Below are positions 37,001-48,959 of a stretch of DNA of 64,000 nt, piece after piece (the stretch's first letter is position 1; each line of letters starts with the position of its first letter). The position numbers were made by a program, and so were the translations under genes. Under the pieces are notes generated by a model that made no database searches, was not told the DNA's origin, and saw only the letters and a list, made by a program, of their open reading frames with translations. This DNA comes from Haliotis asinina (Eukaryota; Mollusca; Gastropoda; Lepetellida; Haliotidae): the NCBI RefSeq assembly GCF_037392515.1, contig NC_090281.1, forward strand, positions 54,290,753 through 54,354,752, read 5' to 3'.

Positions 37001-38844
37001 AAGCATGTGCTGCTGAAGGCCTGGTCTACCCAAGACCTTCATGGTTCATTCCAACCTGGATCTTCACAGGAACAGTAGTGAATGACAACAGAGAGAGAGA
37101 GAGACATGTCCCTATTGATTCCAGTCATTTCATGATTTGAATTGAAATCCAAGAGTGAAGCAGATCATAGATGTTTAGCATTTTGGTTAAATAAAATAGC
37201 ACCAGTATGGTACTAAAAAACCTAGAAATATAATCAGTTTTTGCAACTTGGAACAGCATTTCAGTTACATTACGGAAACCACATGTGACAGGTTATGAAT
37301 GTTTTGTCACTTGTGTGATACCAATGACCTAAATCATGACATAACTAGAACTCCAGTATTCCAGAATGGGCAGCTCCTTGTATGACACTATGCTGTTGCA
37401 TTTGAAAGTAACCATGGTATCTGCAAGGAAGAGCAGATGCCAGGATGCCACTTACTTTCTGTTTGTAAGGATCTCATACATCCTCTCTGTGAGAAGATTG
37501 GCCGCTCCCTCCTTGCAGTGAATTGTGCCTTCTATGTAATCCTCAGGGATATCAAGGTGCTGGCGTTTGATGAACTGTAAGATTTACACAACACTTTGAC
37601 TTTTCCTCCTAGGACATGTTCAATCTAAGTATCACATCAAACACATGACGCCGTGATTGCTGCATTGCAAAATTGAATCACTGCAGCAAGTCAAAATGGT
37701 AATCAGAAAATATAGCAGTAAGATCTATAAGTTTGCATGTAACATTTCCATACAACAGAGGCATGCACATAGTCATAGTGTAACACTATCATCATCTCAT
37801 ATAATGGATCAGGATTTCGTTCTCAGCCCCATGGGAATACATAAATGAAGTTGCCAGTGTGACACTACAGTGGTAACAGTAACATTATCATCTCCCATCA
37901 GTTGCCCAAGTTGGACCCATTATGTGCTACATGTGGCAGTGTGAACAGCAATGAGGCCCTAGATATACTTGGGGATCGCACTAACCAATACATACAAGTC
38001 TGCATTGCGACCAACAAAACAGGACCTCATTATGTAACCACATCCACCACACCAATATGACAATGTGCTAGAAAATGACAGAAAAAATACTCACATTTTT
38101 CAACAGAGACCAGTTTTTCTGTTTTGGATCTAGTGATGTTCCATTGTAATATGAATGCATCTGTATTTCTTGTGGAAAGTACCATGAAAATATCTCAGCT
38201 ACGAGGTAACCATTCGTCAAATCCCTAAAACAAATCACCATATATTATCAGTAACTGACATGTAGTAGAACAACAACAATAGAAGAACTAGTCAGTGTGT
38301 TTAGGGCTCATTGCAGCTGATAAAATAAATACTGTACCCTTAAACTTTAGTTACAGTGCACTTTACAAATAAATACTATTGGTGGACAGACACCTGTGTT
38401 AATAAATGTAAAGATTCTGACTGTAATGTATACCAGGCTTTTCATTATCATAACAAATATTTGTGTTGGTTATAGAGCTTTCAATAAATAGAAAATAACA
38501 TGTCTGTCATCTGTGAAAACATTAAGCATTTATTGGGTGACAAACATAGTTCGGGATTAAAACAAAAGACACAAAAGATTCGCAAAGACAATGTTCCTCC
38601 CTCTGATAGATTATGATTTGCTCGAATTTGGAACCCCAACACACTTGTATTTTGCCTTAAATTGTGATGCTAAATTAATAATTCATTTGCATCTTTGTAG
38701 TTTTGAAGACTCGGACCTCAAGTTGAACACAGTAATCGTAAATTAAACCGTAAGCTGATTGACATACCACTTTGGTGTTTTCAATTGCCATGTCAAGTCT
38801 AAACTTTGTATCCACCTCAACACTTCTCTTGACAACCCGGACAT
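34040..38844 (-). CDS. SPATA4: Spermatogenesis-associated protein 4, 6 exons
   Basis: Minus-strand coding exons in transcript order: 38844-38768, 38224-38095, 37574-37456, 36268-36106, 34766-34580, 34155-34040. They total 792 nt (263 residues plus stop), and all junction phases agree. The N-terminus MSGLSREVLRWIQSLDLTW and the block LTNGYLVAEIFSWYFPQE match the calponin-homology-like domain shared with SPEF1/CLAMP proteins. FIKRQHLDIPEDYIEGTIHC, DFTDKAYQSKLPMHARSTAS and RFNVKPTIGEKSLRRP follow the SPATA4 order, and the C-terminus is VHFKEIQVNQV...MPIQGY. Human SPATA4 is somewhat longer (about 305). The family is testis- and cilium-associated and probably binds microtubules. An in-frame TAG lies upstream of the ATG. 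An alternative reading through the exon 5 donor would stop soon after, so the spliced end is preferred because it restores the conserved C-terminus. Confidence 0.94.
34228..34350 (-). repeat. SINE-A copy, degraded
   Basis: GCACTTTTACTGATATTCC, CACAACAGGGGACACCAGAA and GTGCTTCACAACTTTAACCC. It lies just inside the last intron of SPATA4. Confidence 0.6.
35529..35775 (+). repeat. SINE-B copy
   Basis: GGGCCCGTGAAGATCCAG, ACCCATGCTTGTCGTAAGA, ATGCTCATGCTACTGATCAC, TGATTATTTACAGATCACC. Instead of (ACTC)n the tail ends in AACCAACCATCC units. It lies in a SPATA4 intron. Confidence 0.78.
36410..37075 (-). repeat. Cluster of three inverted SINE-B copies
   Basis: Three head-to-tail copies on the minus strand: a fragment at 36,410-36,500, a copy at 36,545-36,780 whose tail reads TTTGTTTGATCGCTG, and a nearly full copy at 36,781-37,075 with a GAGTGAGTGAG tail. 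The last has two versions of the CTTGTCATAAGAGGCGACT block in tandem. All lie in the SPATA4 intron between exons 3 and 4. Confidence 0.78.
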
Positions 38845-39281
38845 AGTTAAAGCCTCCAAGAACGAGATGCTATGAGTGTGCACCGTCTATCTCTGACAGA
38901 CTTCTCCCTAAACTTCCGCCGTTGCCAGTGACAACATCATGCTCCGATGTGAATATCATCTTATCACTACCTTAATAACCTTCAATTTATACCAAACATG
39001 TCCATTCACGTCATAAGATTGGGTTACAGTTTCACAAATACTTATATATATATATAAAACTTTCTTCTAATATTCTTCAATTTCACTTTACCTCGGCACT
39101 TGCGGCAGCAGTTGTGACTTCCGGTGTAAAGAACAGACGATCGAGTGCAAGCGAACTGATAGCATCTTCTTAACAGTCTTTAGAAAATAGCTGTCTTTCA
39201 GACAAAACTTAGAAATCGCTCCCATTGTTTTCGTTTTACCTTTAACTGTTTTAACAGTGCATGTCTTTATGACTTCAAAGA
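38845..39281. promoter_or_regulatory. Shared promoter region, SPATA4 and MITD1
   Basis: 437 bp separate the two divergent start codons and must hold both transcription starts unless noncoding exons lie elsewhere. On the MITD1 strand, TATATAAAA at 39,051-39,059, at the end of a short TA run, is a possible TATA element about 225 nt before the ATG. No CpG-rich block is obvious. Confidence 0.6.
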
Positions 39282-39289
39282 ATGAGTGA
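39261..39289 (+). promoter_or_regulatory. MITD1: Two upstream ATGs before MITD1
   Basis: ATGTCTTTATGA at 39,261-39,272 is a three-codon upstream frame. A second ATG at 39,269 opens a six-codon frame that ends at 39,289, overlapping the main start codon at 39,282. They matter only if transcription starts upstream of them. Confidence 0.5.
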
Positions 39290-42200
39290 TGCGGCGAGGT
39301 TGGCAGGAGTGGAGACTTCTGCGATTAGTCTTTTGAAAAGGGCTGTGGAGCTTGATTCGTCCCGAAGGTTTGATGAGGCAGTCACCTGCTACCAGGAAGG
39401 ATTACAGCTGTTATTGGAAGTACTGAAAGGTAAGTTACCTGGTCCTTTCATGTTCATGCTGAGAAAATTTTAATTGGTCTTCCGCAGCACTAGTCTAGTA
39501 GTCAGTAGTCTTTACTACTAAAGCAACCCATGCTTGTCTTAAAAGGTGATGAACAAAATCGCGTGGTCAAGCTTGCTGACTTGGTTGACGTATCATCATA
39601 TCCAATTAGAGAATCAGTCACCGGATTGTCGGATCCCGACTTAATCATGTTACTCCGAAGACAGCCATCATGTAGCAACAGTATTGCAGAATGAAGCGAT
39701 AAACAGCAAACATTCTCACTGTTCAGTTCAGCTCAATCTGGGGGGCTAGGATAAGTCCCAAAACGCCATGAAAATAAACCCAAGAAGTTGCTATCCATAA
39801 AATTTGTCCTGTACTATCACAGTACACTAAATCTTGCCCCTTCAGCAGCAAAACCATAATAGCTAATTACTGTACTATTACTACTATAGTAGTCTGTCGC
39901 GATGAGATTGGTAGTCAACAGATCAACCCAAAATCATGTTCTGGCTGAGTCTAATCTTGTTCGTAGCATTGGAAATCTTGGGATTTGTGTCACACATTGA
40001 CATTCATGCTAAATTAATGAGTCCCAAGACTTCAGCCACAAATCAATAAATCATTTTGAATGATTTCACTCTCACTCTCAGCTGGTTCATTTTGCGATCA
40101 TTTGACAACTTCCTTGTGGTCCTTGTTCATGTTTTCAGGTACACAGGATGATGCAAAGAAGAAAAAGTACCGTGAGAAGATATCAGAGTACATGGCTCGG
40201 GCAGAGGAACTGAAACAGCATGTCAAAGAAGAAAAAGAAGGTACAACTGTCATACCTATCACACAGTTTTGCCACAGGTTTTCTTCAGTCTAACCTTGAC
40301 GGTTGTCGATAATGATTCTTTTCATAATCATGATCATGTAAATTGTAATATTCAATTCCAGTATGTAGTCAGCTGGCAATTTTTGCAAATATTGTTCAGG
40401 ACTGTTTATGTGTTCGTAATCAAACATTACCATTTTACATTCTCGACTGTTTGGATTTGTAATGATGGCAATTTTTCATTCCTTTTTACTCTGAAAACAA
40501 TCAGTGTATGCTGGATTCTACTTTGCTCTTTTCCCATTATTATAAGTCCTAAAAAGAATTTTTTTCATGCTTGATCACTGTCGATGAGACCATATTTGAT
40601 ATTTTCAAAGAACTTTCTAATTTCAGATTTAGAAATTCATTATTTTCAAAACTAGTCCATGGTTTTTACTTTATTATCTCTGCTTGAACAAAGCAGAAAT
40701 GTTCATTATGTTTTCAATGGTTTAGACACATACTGAAGATTTGGGTTAGAACAGCTAATCAACAACCCATGCTTGTCATAAAAGGCAACTGATGGGATGA
40801 AGTGGTCAGGCTTCTGTATCGAAATGTTGTTAATGAATACTCATGATGTCAGTCACTGGTCTTGTCTGGTCCAGTCTTGATTATTTGTAAAGTTTACAGT
40901 AAACTGCTGTATCATGTGTATAGATAGAATGTTTCTGAATATGGCATTGGACAATAGAAACACTATCTTTATGACTTTATACATTCTGTTTATTCAGTTC
41001 CAGTTTGTGACAAAATTGAAGTATAGAGACTTTGTTCACTACCATTATGGTCATTGCCCTGTAAAGGTACTTGTTAGTGAAAACTACCTTCTTTGAATTC
41101 TTATTTGTTTCCTTCTCGATTTGTTATTTTTATACCAGTAAACAATGTGATTTCTAAAGGCTTTATTCTATTACAGCTGCTTTGAAAACTACAAATACAG
41201 TGTATTAAGATTGACTATCAAAATGGGTAATTAAAATTCATTGCATGAATACTACTTTTCAGTTTTCCATGGTGGAGATGGTCAGACGCAATAATTACCA
41301 CAGTTTACTTTGAAACTAATACAGGACTTAAAAATGTCTGATTGTTTTCACAGGCTATATGAACCTGAATTTGTTCTGTGTTAATATTCTGCTTGTACAG
41401 TGTCTGTAAACAGAGTTCACAAAGGTGTTTCAAAGAAACAGGACATTGGGTCCTGTAAGTTTCAGATTTCTGTCTGACCTACTGAAAATTCACAGGACCC
41501 ATAGAATAAAGTTGAACAAAACTTTCAGATTTAACATTTCTTGTAATTGACATTCAAATTATTAACATTATATGATAACAAACATAAGATTTATAAACAG
41601 CAAACAAGTGTTGCATGCCGCAAATAACAACTTCACACAAAGACATTGTGAAATATTCAGTCAGACACTGGGGCTGGTGGGTTGGTGACTTCCATCTGAC
41701 CACTGGTGAACCTGCCAGATTTGTCAGAGGGTCAGATGCTATTCGTGAACACTGTGTAAAGTGTATAATTTGTACCCCAATGATGTTTTCTTTCAGCATG
41801 CTCATATATCGAACAAATGGATGACGGTAAGGTTTTGTGGGACCACCTATGGGTCACCTGAGTTGTCACAACTTTTACCATGGTTAAAAACATATGACCA
41901 CTACTAAGGGGAAGTGTAGGTACAACATGGCTCTTCAGTTGCCTATGGGATTACTTCTTCAATCTGGCACAGTGGCATTGAAGTCAGATGGAATACCTCC
42001 TTGCATGAATATGGTAGATCTGACAAACTTCCATTGGAATCTTGTAATCAACATTAATAGTTATTTTTCTGATATTCCATACTTTAGCCAGAATCTTGGT
42101 TGATAGAAATCCCGCAATCACATTCCGGTTACCATAGTTACAGAAAATTCTGTCTTCTTTATTTTGTTTTAATACTTATATACCAAATATAGAGTTCAGT

Positions 42201-45200
42201 TGGTCTTTTCAAGCTGAAAACACCTCAGGTTACAATGTAGACTCACCCAAATACAAATACAGTGGAAGCCCTCAAAACCGGCATCCCTGAAATCCAGCAT
42301 GCCCTCAATATCAGCTCTAGAATTTGGTCCTGACAGAAGCTAGTTAATTTATTATCATATACACGCACTCCGCATACTCCGTACTTCGGCACAATAAAGA
42401 CCGCCCAACTGGCTTTTTGTACAATAGTTAACACTCACAAAACTGCCATCTGCTACCTTGGCTCTCCTGTGATTGGTTGAACATGTATTAACAGATTACA
42501 GATTGGCAGATTACAGTTTACTCCAGTGGTTAAGCATAAGCAGGTGAGGTAAATATGGTGATCAGCACTTGTCACTTGGCGAATTATACTCATTGGCATC
42601 TCCCAATTTGTCAGTCACTCACAGTGTCAAGATGGCTTTGAAGATTAGTGGAATGTGTATGCAGTAATTCACAACATAGTGGACTACAGAATATCATTCT
42701 CAGGTTGAAAAGGGAAAAGTTCGCTAAACCGAGACACTAGCTATACTGGCATGTTTTGCTGGTCCCAACTCATGCTGGTTTAGAGTGGGCTTCCACTGCA
42801 GTTGTTACTGATACATTTAATTTGCAAAATTTCTTGAAAAACAACATGCACCAGTGACCTTGGTGCTGGCAAGATAAATATAGAAAATGATGAAATCCAG
42901 AATACAATGTCCTATGATATGTAGGATACACTATTATACTGACAGCTGAAAATGGTCGGTATAGACTACAATGGTGCTAGTCATGCTGGATGTTTTGTTT
43001 ATTTGAAGAATTGGGTTTTTTTGTCATTTGCCATAGTGCTTCCAGACAAAAGAGCATGTGAGCATGGTTATTTTCATGATTTGTTGCAAAAACTCTGAAT
43101 TCAACTGATGAACTAACACAGATGGTCTCACCCTTGTGGAAAGATGTGCTTACTTCACATCACCATTTTCATGACTTGCCTTTTAGTGTTACCATGACTA
43201 CTAGTAAAGATTAGTGTCATGTGTGTTGATATAGTTTCACATGCTCTTTTGTTGGACCTATACATCTTGGATTTGGTGATCATGATTCCGAAGTTGGCAT
43301 GTTGAATGGATACTGATATTACTATTTGGGAGCAGTTGCCTCTGTCTTCATCACATGGAGTTTCCTTATTTGGATCAACATTAACATGATAATTAACCCA
43401 GATAAGGACACAATTTCTTTCACATTCAGACATAAGTACTAGGGTGGCTGCCAGGCTCCAAATAAGCTAAATGTTAGTTTAAATTCATTTTTAATTTCGG
43501 ACAAGTATCCATGTCTTTTTGAAAAACCGATTGTATAAACATGTAAGCAACTCTGAATGATTATCAAATGTATCTTTTCAACTTATATTCCTGCATATCT
43601 TTACAGACTAAATTTACTTATTTGAATGCAGACACCAGAGATACAGAGTTCTGTTGCAATGATTGATGTTAAAAGATGTGCTACATTACTTTTATCCTTA
43701 ATTTGACATGAATCACTTGTTTGTGCTTATGTGGCAGGTCACACATTTGAGGCTGAGCGTGAACTGAAGACATTTACAATTTACCTGAAACAGCATTTTA
43801 AGCAGACTTATTTTATTATGTTTTAGCTTTGGTGTAATGTGTAAAATACCAATTACGTTAGAGCAAACATGCTTAAAGGAATAAGAAATATATTGAATAC
43901 CCAAAGGAGTTATCAATATGGAATAATGATAATAATAAGATTACTTATATGGTGCCTCATCCGGATCACTACTATGCTTGTCGTAAGAGGCGACTAACAG
44001 GATCGGGTGGTCAGGCTCGCTGACTTGGTTGACACATGTCATCAGTTCCCAGTTACGCAGATCGATGCTCATGTTGGTGGTCACTGGATTGTCTGGTCCA
44101 GACTCGATTATTTACAGACTGCCGCCATATAGCTGGAATATTGCTGAGTGCGACATAAAACGAAACTCACTCACTCACTCATCCGGATCACTAAGGGACA
44201 TGCTCTAAGCGCATAACATACTGATCATTATTATTACCCTGGATAACCTAAGCTGCCTGTCAGGCACTGGATGGTTATAGTCACATGACTTATCCCACCG
44301 GGTACCCATTTTCTGCTGGGTGAACAGAGACATTTTTGAACAAGCTCACATGCCTAAGGTGAGACCACATGTGTCACATGTGCTTTGTTGTGGGGCAGGC
44401 CCGATGTCCAAGAAACTCTCATGAGTCAAACTGCCAGACACAGCAACCCATCCAATGTTGATGATGGAATGTGAATAAATACTCAAAAGATATTTAAGAA
44501 AGATCCAGCTTAACTATAGGACTGTAGATTATCTGTCATGCAGGAGGATATTGCAGTTCATAGCCATCTTCTTCATGACATTCTTTAACTTTTGTAATAG
44601 TATTGTTTATTATTTAGGATTGTCAAAATTATTTATTCTTTGACATTTTCTGTTTATAAATTTCAGCTGGAAAATACCATGAACAAATCCACATTGAGGC
44701 TAATTCTACAGGTCATACATATGAGAAGTTGTTCACTCGCTTCATTGACAAGTCTGTGTCGGAAATAGAAGTGGAGGATCCCTACATTCGGTCTACTCAC
44801 CAGGTAAGAGCAGCATGTCAGCCTTCCATGGAAAGACATTAAGACAGCCATCTGTCAGTTGTAACTGTATTGTAATCACCTGATCATATTCATGTGATAT
44901 TCACTATGAGGAAGATGATTTAATTGACAAAGGTCATTTATGATCAGACCCGTGAAGGTCACATGGTAGAATAGGCCTTCAGCAACTATGCTTGTTGTAA
45001 GAGGCGACTCATGTTGTTGTTGATCACTGGATTGTCAATTATTTACAGACCGCCACCATATAGCTGGAATATTTCTGAGTGCATCGTAAAACTAAACTCA
45101 CTCACTCACTCGTTTATGATCGTCAGTCTTCCATCTATTTCATCACTTAAAATGATCCCTTTTAGTGATAATGATTATGAGAGTTTTTTTATGTTAAACA

Positions 45201-45459
45201 CTGCCCAGTACTATGTTCCAGCTTTATCGTGACAGTCTGTATTATGAATGGTGTAAACCTGATAATTCAGTGATTCAAGTCATAATTTAACATCGATTCA
45301 CATAGTTCACACTCCATATCCATCAGAAATCTCAACCAAACCATTCAATGTGTAGTCCAGTTTGACTATGTTGATGTTTTTGAATCACAGTTAAAGAGTG
45401 AAGATCACTTTTACCTCTCATGTGTCAAAACAAAATTATCTTTACATGTCTCAGTCAGC

Positions 45460-45508
<49 letters not shown>

Positions 45509-47452
45509 TCATGTGTATGATAACATGTTAACACTAATCCGATTGTCTGAGTTTGACTGTGTTTTGTCTGTGCAGGTTTACAACTTCCTGCGGTTCTGCG
45601 AGCTGGTTGTGAAGCGTGGCCCCAATGTGAAGAAAATGAAGCTAATCACAGGAACAGATAATGTGAGTAAACCTAAGAGGCAACAAAACCCCAGTGACTA
45701 ATTAAGTCAGAATTTAACGTCAGGCTGGCAGTTTGTGGTAAGTTAGACATGCAAACATCTGAGAACTACATTACTTCAGCCTTTCATGTCAGGCTGACAC
45801 ACTACCATGTAATTTGAATACAGTTTATGACAGACTTAGTTTATGACATGACCTAGCTCAGTCATGCACTCGCTACAAGGACCTACTTTAGCAGAATATT
45901 TGTGCAGTGTATAGTATTTTCCATGACACGGAAAACTTGAATATTTGACGCATAAATTCTCTCATATATGTAGTGAATTTAGAAGCTTGCGTCATTGCTG
46001 GCAATGCTACTGGGCCTTTACTTCAGATAATCTTAACTATAGTTTCTGTGTGATGACTGTGATGACTGGGTTTTTTTGACTGCTCAGTGCTGATTAAGGA
46101 CTTGACCTGCCTTACCTTGTTTTTGCCATTATTAAACAACCTTAGTTGATGCCGAGAAGAAACCTCAATACTGAAGTTGACTCCCCAAAACATGTCCATG
46201 ACTACCTCTTGTGATACCAGGGAGTCATGATTACTCCTAAAACTTTTATGCCAAGGGCAAACACTGAGTGTTCTGAACAATACACTCAGAGATAGTCACA
46301 TGGTCTGAACAGCTACCATTTGCTTGTGCAGTCTTCTTGGTCATGTGGTCACCTGTGTAAAGTGGATGGACAAACTACAATCATCTAACCAGCCACAATC
46401 ATCTAAACATGGACTTGAATCCCAGATTTGCCCAGAAACTGATCCTTTGAGTGGAATTCGTCAGTGAACTGTATTTCCTCAGGTATCAGTATTCCTTCTA
46501 TATGACAGTGGACTGTTGGACCAGTAGTTGAGAAACCAAACCCATGCAATCCACCATAGATGCTTAGTGGCAGTCACTGGGTACCTGGAAGGTTGGCCAT
46601 GGAATCCACAAGAGCCACTCTGTGTTACATTTCATTCCTCTGAATGTACTAGTGAGACAACTGAAATAATGTTTTCACTACTATTGTAGGTCAGATCTTT
46701 CTCATTTCTCATTATGATTAGTGTAAGTAATGCGTCACCCTTTGCTATGTGTATCTTGAGAGAAAGTGTCATAAAGTTGTGTTGTGAAACTGAAAGAAAA
46801 TGTTGGTTTGACGATTGTTTTGTTTATTTTCTTTTTATCTGACAGCAAGCAATATTATTTTGATATAATTTGAAGAGTTGGTTTTCTGTTGCAGGATGGA
46901 CAGGGCCAACAGAACCGACTCTACCAGGTTGGACAGAGTCTACACCAACATGGCATACATCTGGAGGTAGATTTCTCCTCAACACTGCATGACAGGGAGA
47001 TCAGGTATGGCCGTGACCCACACTGTATATTTGACCTTGATTGATATTTCAAACGTTTACTCTGGATTATCTGGAAAATTCATGGATAATATGTCATGTA
47101 TGACCTTTACAGTTTAATTACTGTAACATGTTGACTGGGAGATAATGTGGAATTTTCATGAACATTTTCTTGCTTGACTCTCCCTCAGCAAAATTATTCT
47201 GTTCTTTTATCATAGTTAAACTGCCATATACCAAAGGTCTGTGGGACATCATCGTGACTGGCAACAACTTCTTCTGCTTTCAGATTCAACAATGGCTGGG
47301 TGATCAAGATTGGACGCGGACTAGACATATACAAGGCTACAGAGAACAAGTTTTCCATAGGATTTTGTGACTTTGAACTGAGACATTGCCATGAAACAAC
47401 TGTTGATATTTTCCATAGGAAGCATGTCAAATCTGAGCCTGTTGAAAGCTGA
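39282..47452 (+). CDS. MITD1: MIT domain-containing protein 1, 6 exons
   Basis: Coding exons 39282-39429, 40139-40240, 44667-44803, 45576-45662, 46895-47004 and 47284-47452. They total 753 nt, 250 residues plus stop, against 249 in human, and all phases agree. Residues about 8-84 form the MIT domain ([35 protein letters not shown]), the three-helix module that binds ESCRT-III tails. The rest is the phospholipase-D-like, membrane-binding domain of the family ([56 protein letters not shown]). In other animals MITD1 is recruited by ESCRT-III to the midbody and helps stabilise it before abscission. Intron 2 is long (4.4 kb) and repeat-rich. Confidence 0.95.
39505..39705 (+). repeat. SINE-B copy, old
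   Basis: AACCCATGCTTGTCTTAAA, GTGGTCAAGCTTGCTGACTT, CACCGGATTGTCGGATCC. It lies in MITD1 intron 1. Confidence 0.7.
40735..40900 (+). repeat. SINE-B copy, old
   Basis: CAACCCATGCTTGTCATAAA, ATACTCATGATGTCAGTCAC, TCTGGTCCAGTCTTGATTAT; the tail is lost. It lies in MITD1 intron 2. Confidence 0.7.
42260..42798. mobile_element. pogo/Tigger-like non-autonomous element
   Basis: Left end CAGTGGAAGCCCTCAAAACC; the right end reversed reads CAGTGGAAGCCCACTCTAAA. The terminal repeats are about 20 bp and preceded at the left by TA. The right flank is CA, so the expected TA duplication is incomplete. 539 bp with no transposase. It lies in MITD1 intron 2. Confidence 0.65.
43923..44470. repeat. Older repeat interrupted by a SINE-B
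   Basis: The left part AATAATAAGATTACTTATAT and the right part (AAGGGACATGCTCTAAGCGC onwards, with GATCATTATTATTACCCTGG) look like one repeat split by the SINE-B at 43,972-44,180. The family was not identified. Confidence 0.45.
43956..44193 (+). repeat. SINE-B (5'-truncated) with 16-bp TSD
   Basis: The body from about 43,972 (CTATGCTTGTCGTAAGAGGC) to the (ACTC)n tail is flanked by identical CTCATCCGGATCACTA at 43,956-43,971 and 44,178-44,193. Part of the right copy overlaps the tail. The body is close to the consensus, so this is one of the youngest copies. Confidence 0.88.
44937..45121 (+). repeat. SINE-B, internally shortened, with 9-bp TSD
   Basis: Runs from ACCCGTGAAGGTCACATGG to (ACTC)n and is flanked by TTTATGATC at 44,937-44,945 and 45,113-45,121. 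About 70 nt of the body between GGCGACT and GTTGATCACTGG are missing. It lies in MITD1 intron 3. Confidence 0.82.
45461..45509 (+). repeat. (AGT)n microsatellite
   Basis: About sixteen AGT units in MITD1 intron 3. Confidence 0.93.
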
Positions 47453-47822
47453 CATATATGAAACACCTTACTGATTGCCAAGATCATCTCAACTGTGATA
47501 GACAAGAGAGTTTTCTGCATGTTTGTACACAGGATCCCGCTACTTGTGTTGATTGGCATGAAACATTGCATACTTTAAACAATTTCATTTGCAAAGTTTT
47601 CATATGGTGTTCTAAAAGAACTTTCTAATTTCAAGCTTACACTGACCGATTTTTACATCTATGTTTACATCATTCAGCCTTCACTATTTTCTTGTGATGG
47701 AAACCCAGACTCAGCTCAATGCTAGTTAATCAGTATACTAGCCATCATCATAATTATACCTGTGCACATGGTTTCATCTCATTTTCATTCTGTGATATAA
47801 TGAAATATATATTGTGTTTTCA

Positions 47823-47828
47823 AATAAA
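47823..47828 (+). terminator. MITD1: Candidate MITD1 poly(A) signal
   Basis: AATAAA about 370 nt after the stop codon; another lies at 48,089-48,094. The choice between them is open. Confidence 0.5.
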
Positions 47829-48309
47829 CAATTTTTACCTTTTTTATGGACTGATCATTAAGAATTCTCAGAAGAAAGTAACCAGAAAAGCACAGTGATC
47901 TCAAACAGCTGATTTCTTGTTTGTGTCATTTTTTCAAATCCACAGTTAACTGTAATGCTGTTATTTTGTTAAGTATGTAAAAAGTATATATGTTATGTGT
48001 CTGTAATAATAATGGTACTTGTGTATTACATATTGTTCAAAAGGACGTCTGTCAGAGTGCAAAGAAGTTTGAGTATAGTGTTTTACCCAAATAAATCAAT
48101 TATATATTTTATGACATATTAGTTTGTCTTCCCTCATCAATGTTGTTTTCAACAAACTGAATGTAGCATATTATCACCCAACAGATCCTTACTTCATCAC
48201 CTTTCTGATTAAGCTGAGCAATTTCGTGTAGTGGACAAGGAATCTGATGTCACATTAAAAAGTCTGCAGTTCAAAACCAATTAGATGACACACACTTTAT
48301 GTTTGCAAC

Positions 48310-48425
48310 ACAAAGTGAGTACTTTCAGCAATATTACAGCAATATCCTGGTGGTGGGACGCATATTGTACCCATGTTAGGAATCAAACTCGAAGTAACAC
48401 CTTAACCTTTGGACTACTCCCATGG
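48310..48425 (-). repeat. SINE-A copy, degraded
   Basis: CAGCAATATTACAGCAATAT, GCATATTGTACCCATGTTAG and CCTTTGGACTACTCCCATGG. It lies between MITD1 and the LINE. Confidence 0.65.
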
Positions 48426-48910
48426 CCTTACACTAACGAAGACCATACTGACTCCCAACTCTTTTTCATCTCCATTATGCTGGGCACACGGCAGGGTATC
48501 AACAAGCACCATCTTTTAGTGTATCAAACCTTCTCTCCATTTATGTGTTCGAGCCTTGGTTCTACAGCAAAGCTCATCTTGAGTTATCACAACACACAGA
48601 TATTAACCATGAGGAACAAAGGTTTATTAGAAAATGTAACTTTGTATTAAACTATTAACATTAAAACCAGTATAGTATATACTGTATACTTGTATAGAAA
48701 TATCACATGTCATTCATCATATAGAGAGCCATTGTCATCAGCTCTCCAAATGAGTTAGTATAAGACCTGTTAAAACACCTATCAACTAAATGCTGCTTTA
48801 AAGGATATAAACCAAATCTTGTTAACATTTGAGAGTTCCATTTGGTGAGAACAATATTTCCCTTATATCAAGGCATGATAACGGTGTGTAAGAAAGACTT
48901 GAACCTTGCC

Positions 48911-48911
48911 C

Positions 48912-48952
<41 letters not shown>

Positions 48953-48959
48953 TAATAAT
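48911..48959 (+). repeat. (TAA)n microsatellite, left of the LINE
   Basis: About sixteen TAA/AAT units with one AAA interruption. In the LINE reading frame it encodes an artificial run of Asn, so it is not the true protein N-terminus. Confidence 0.92.
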
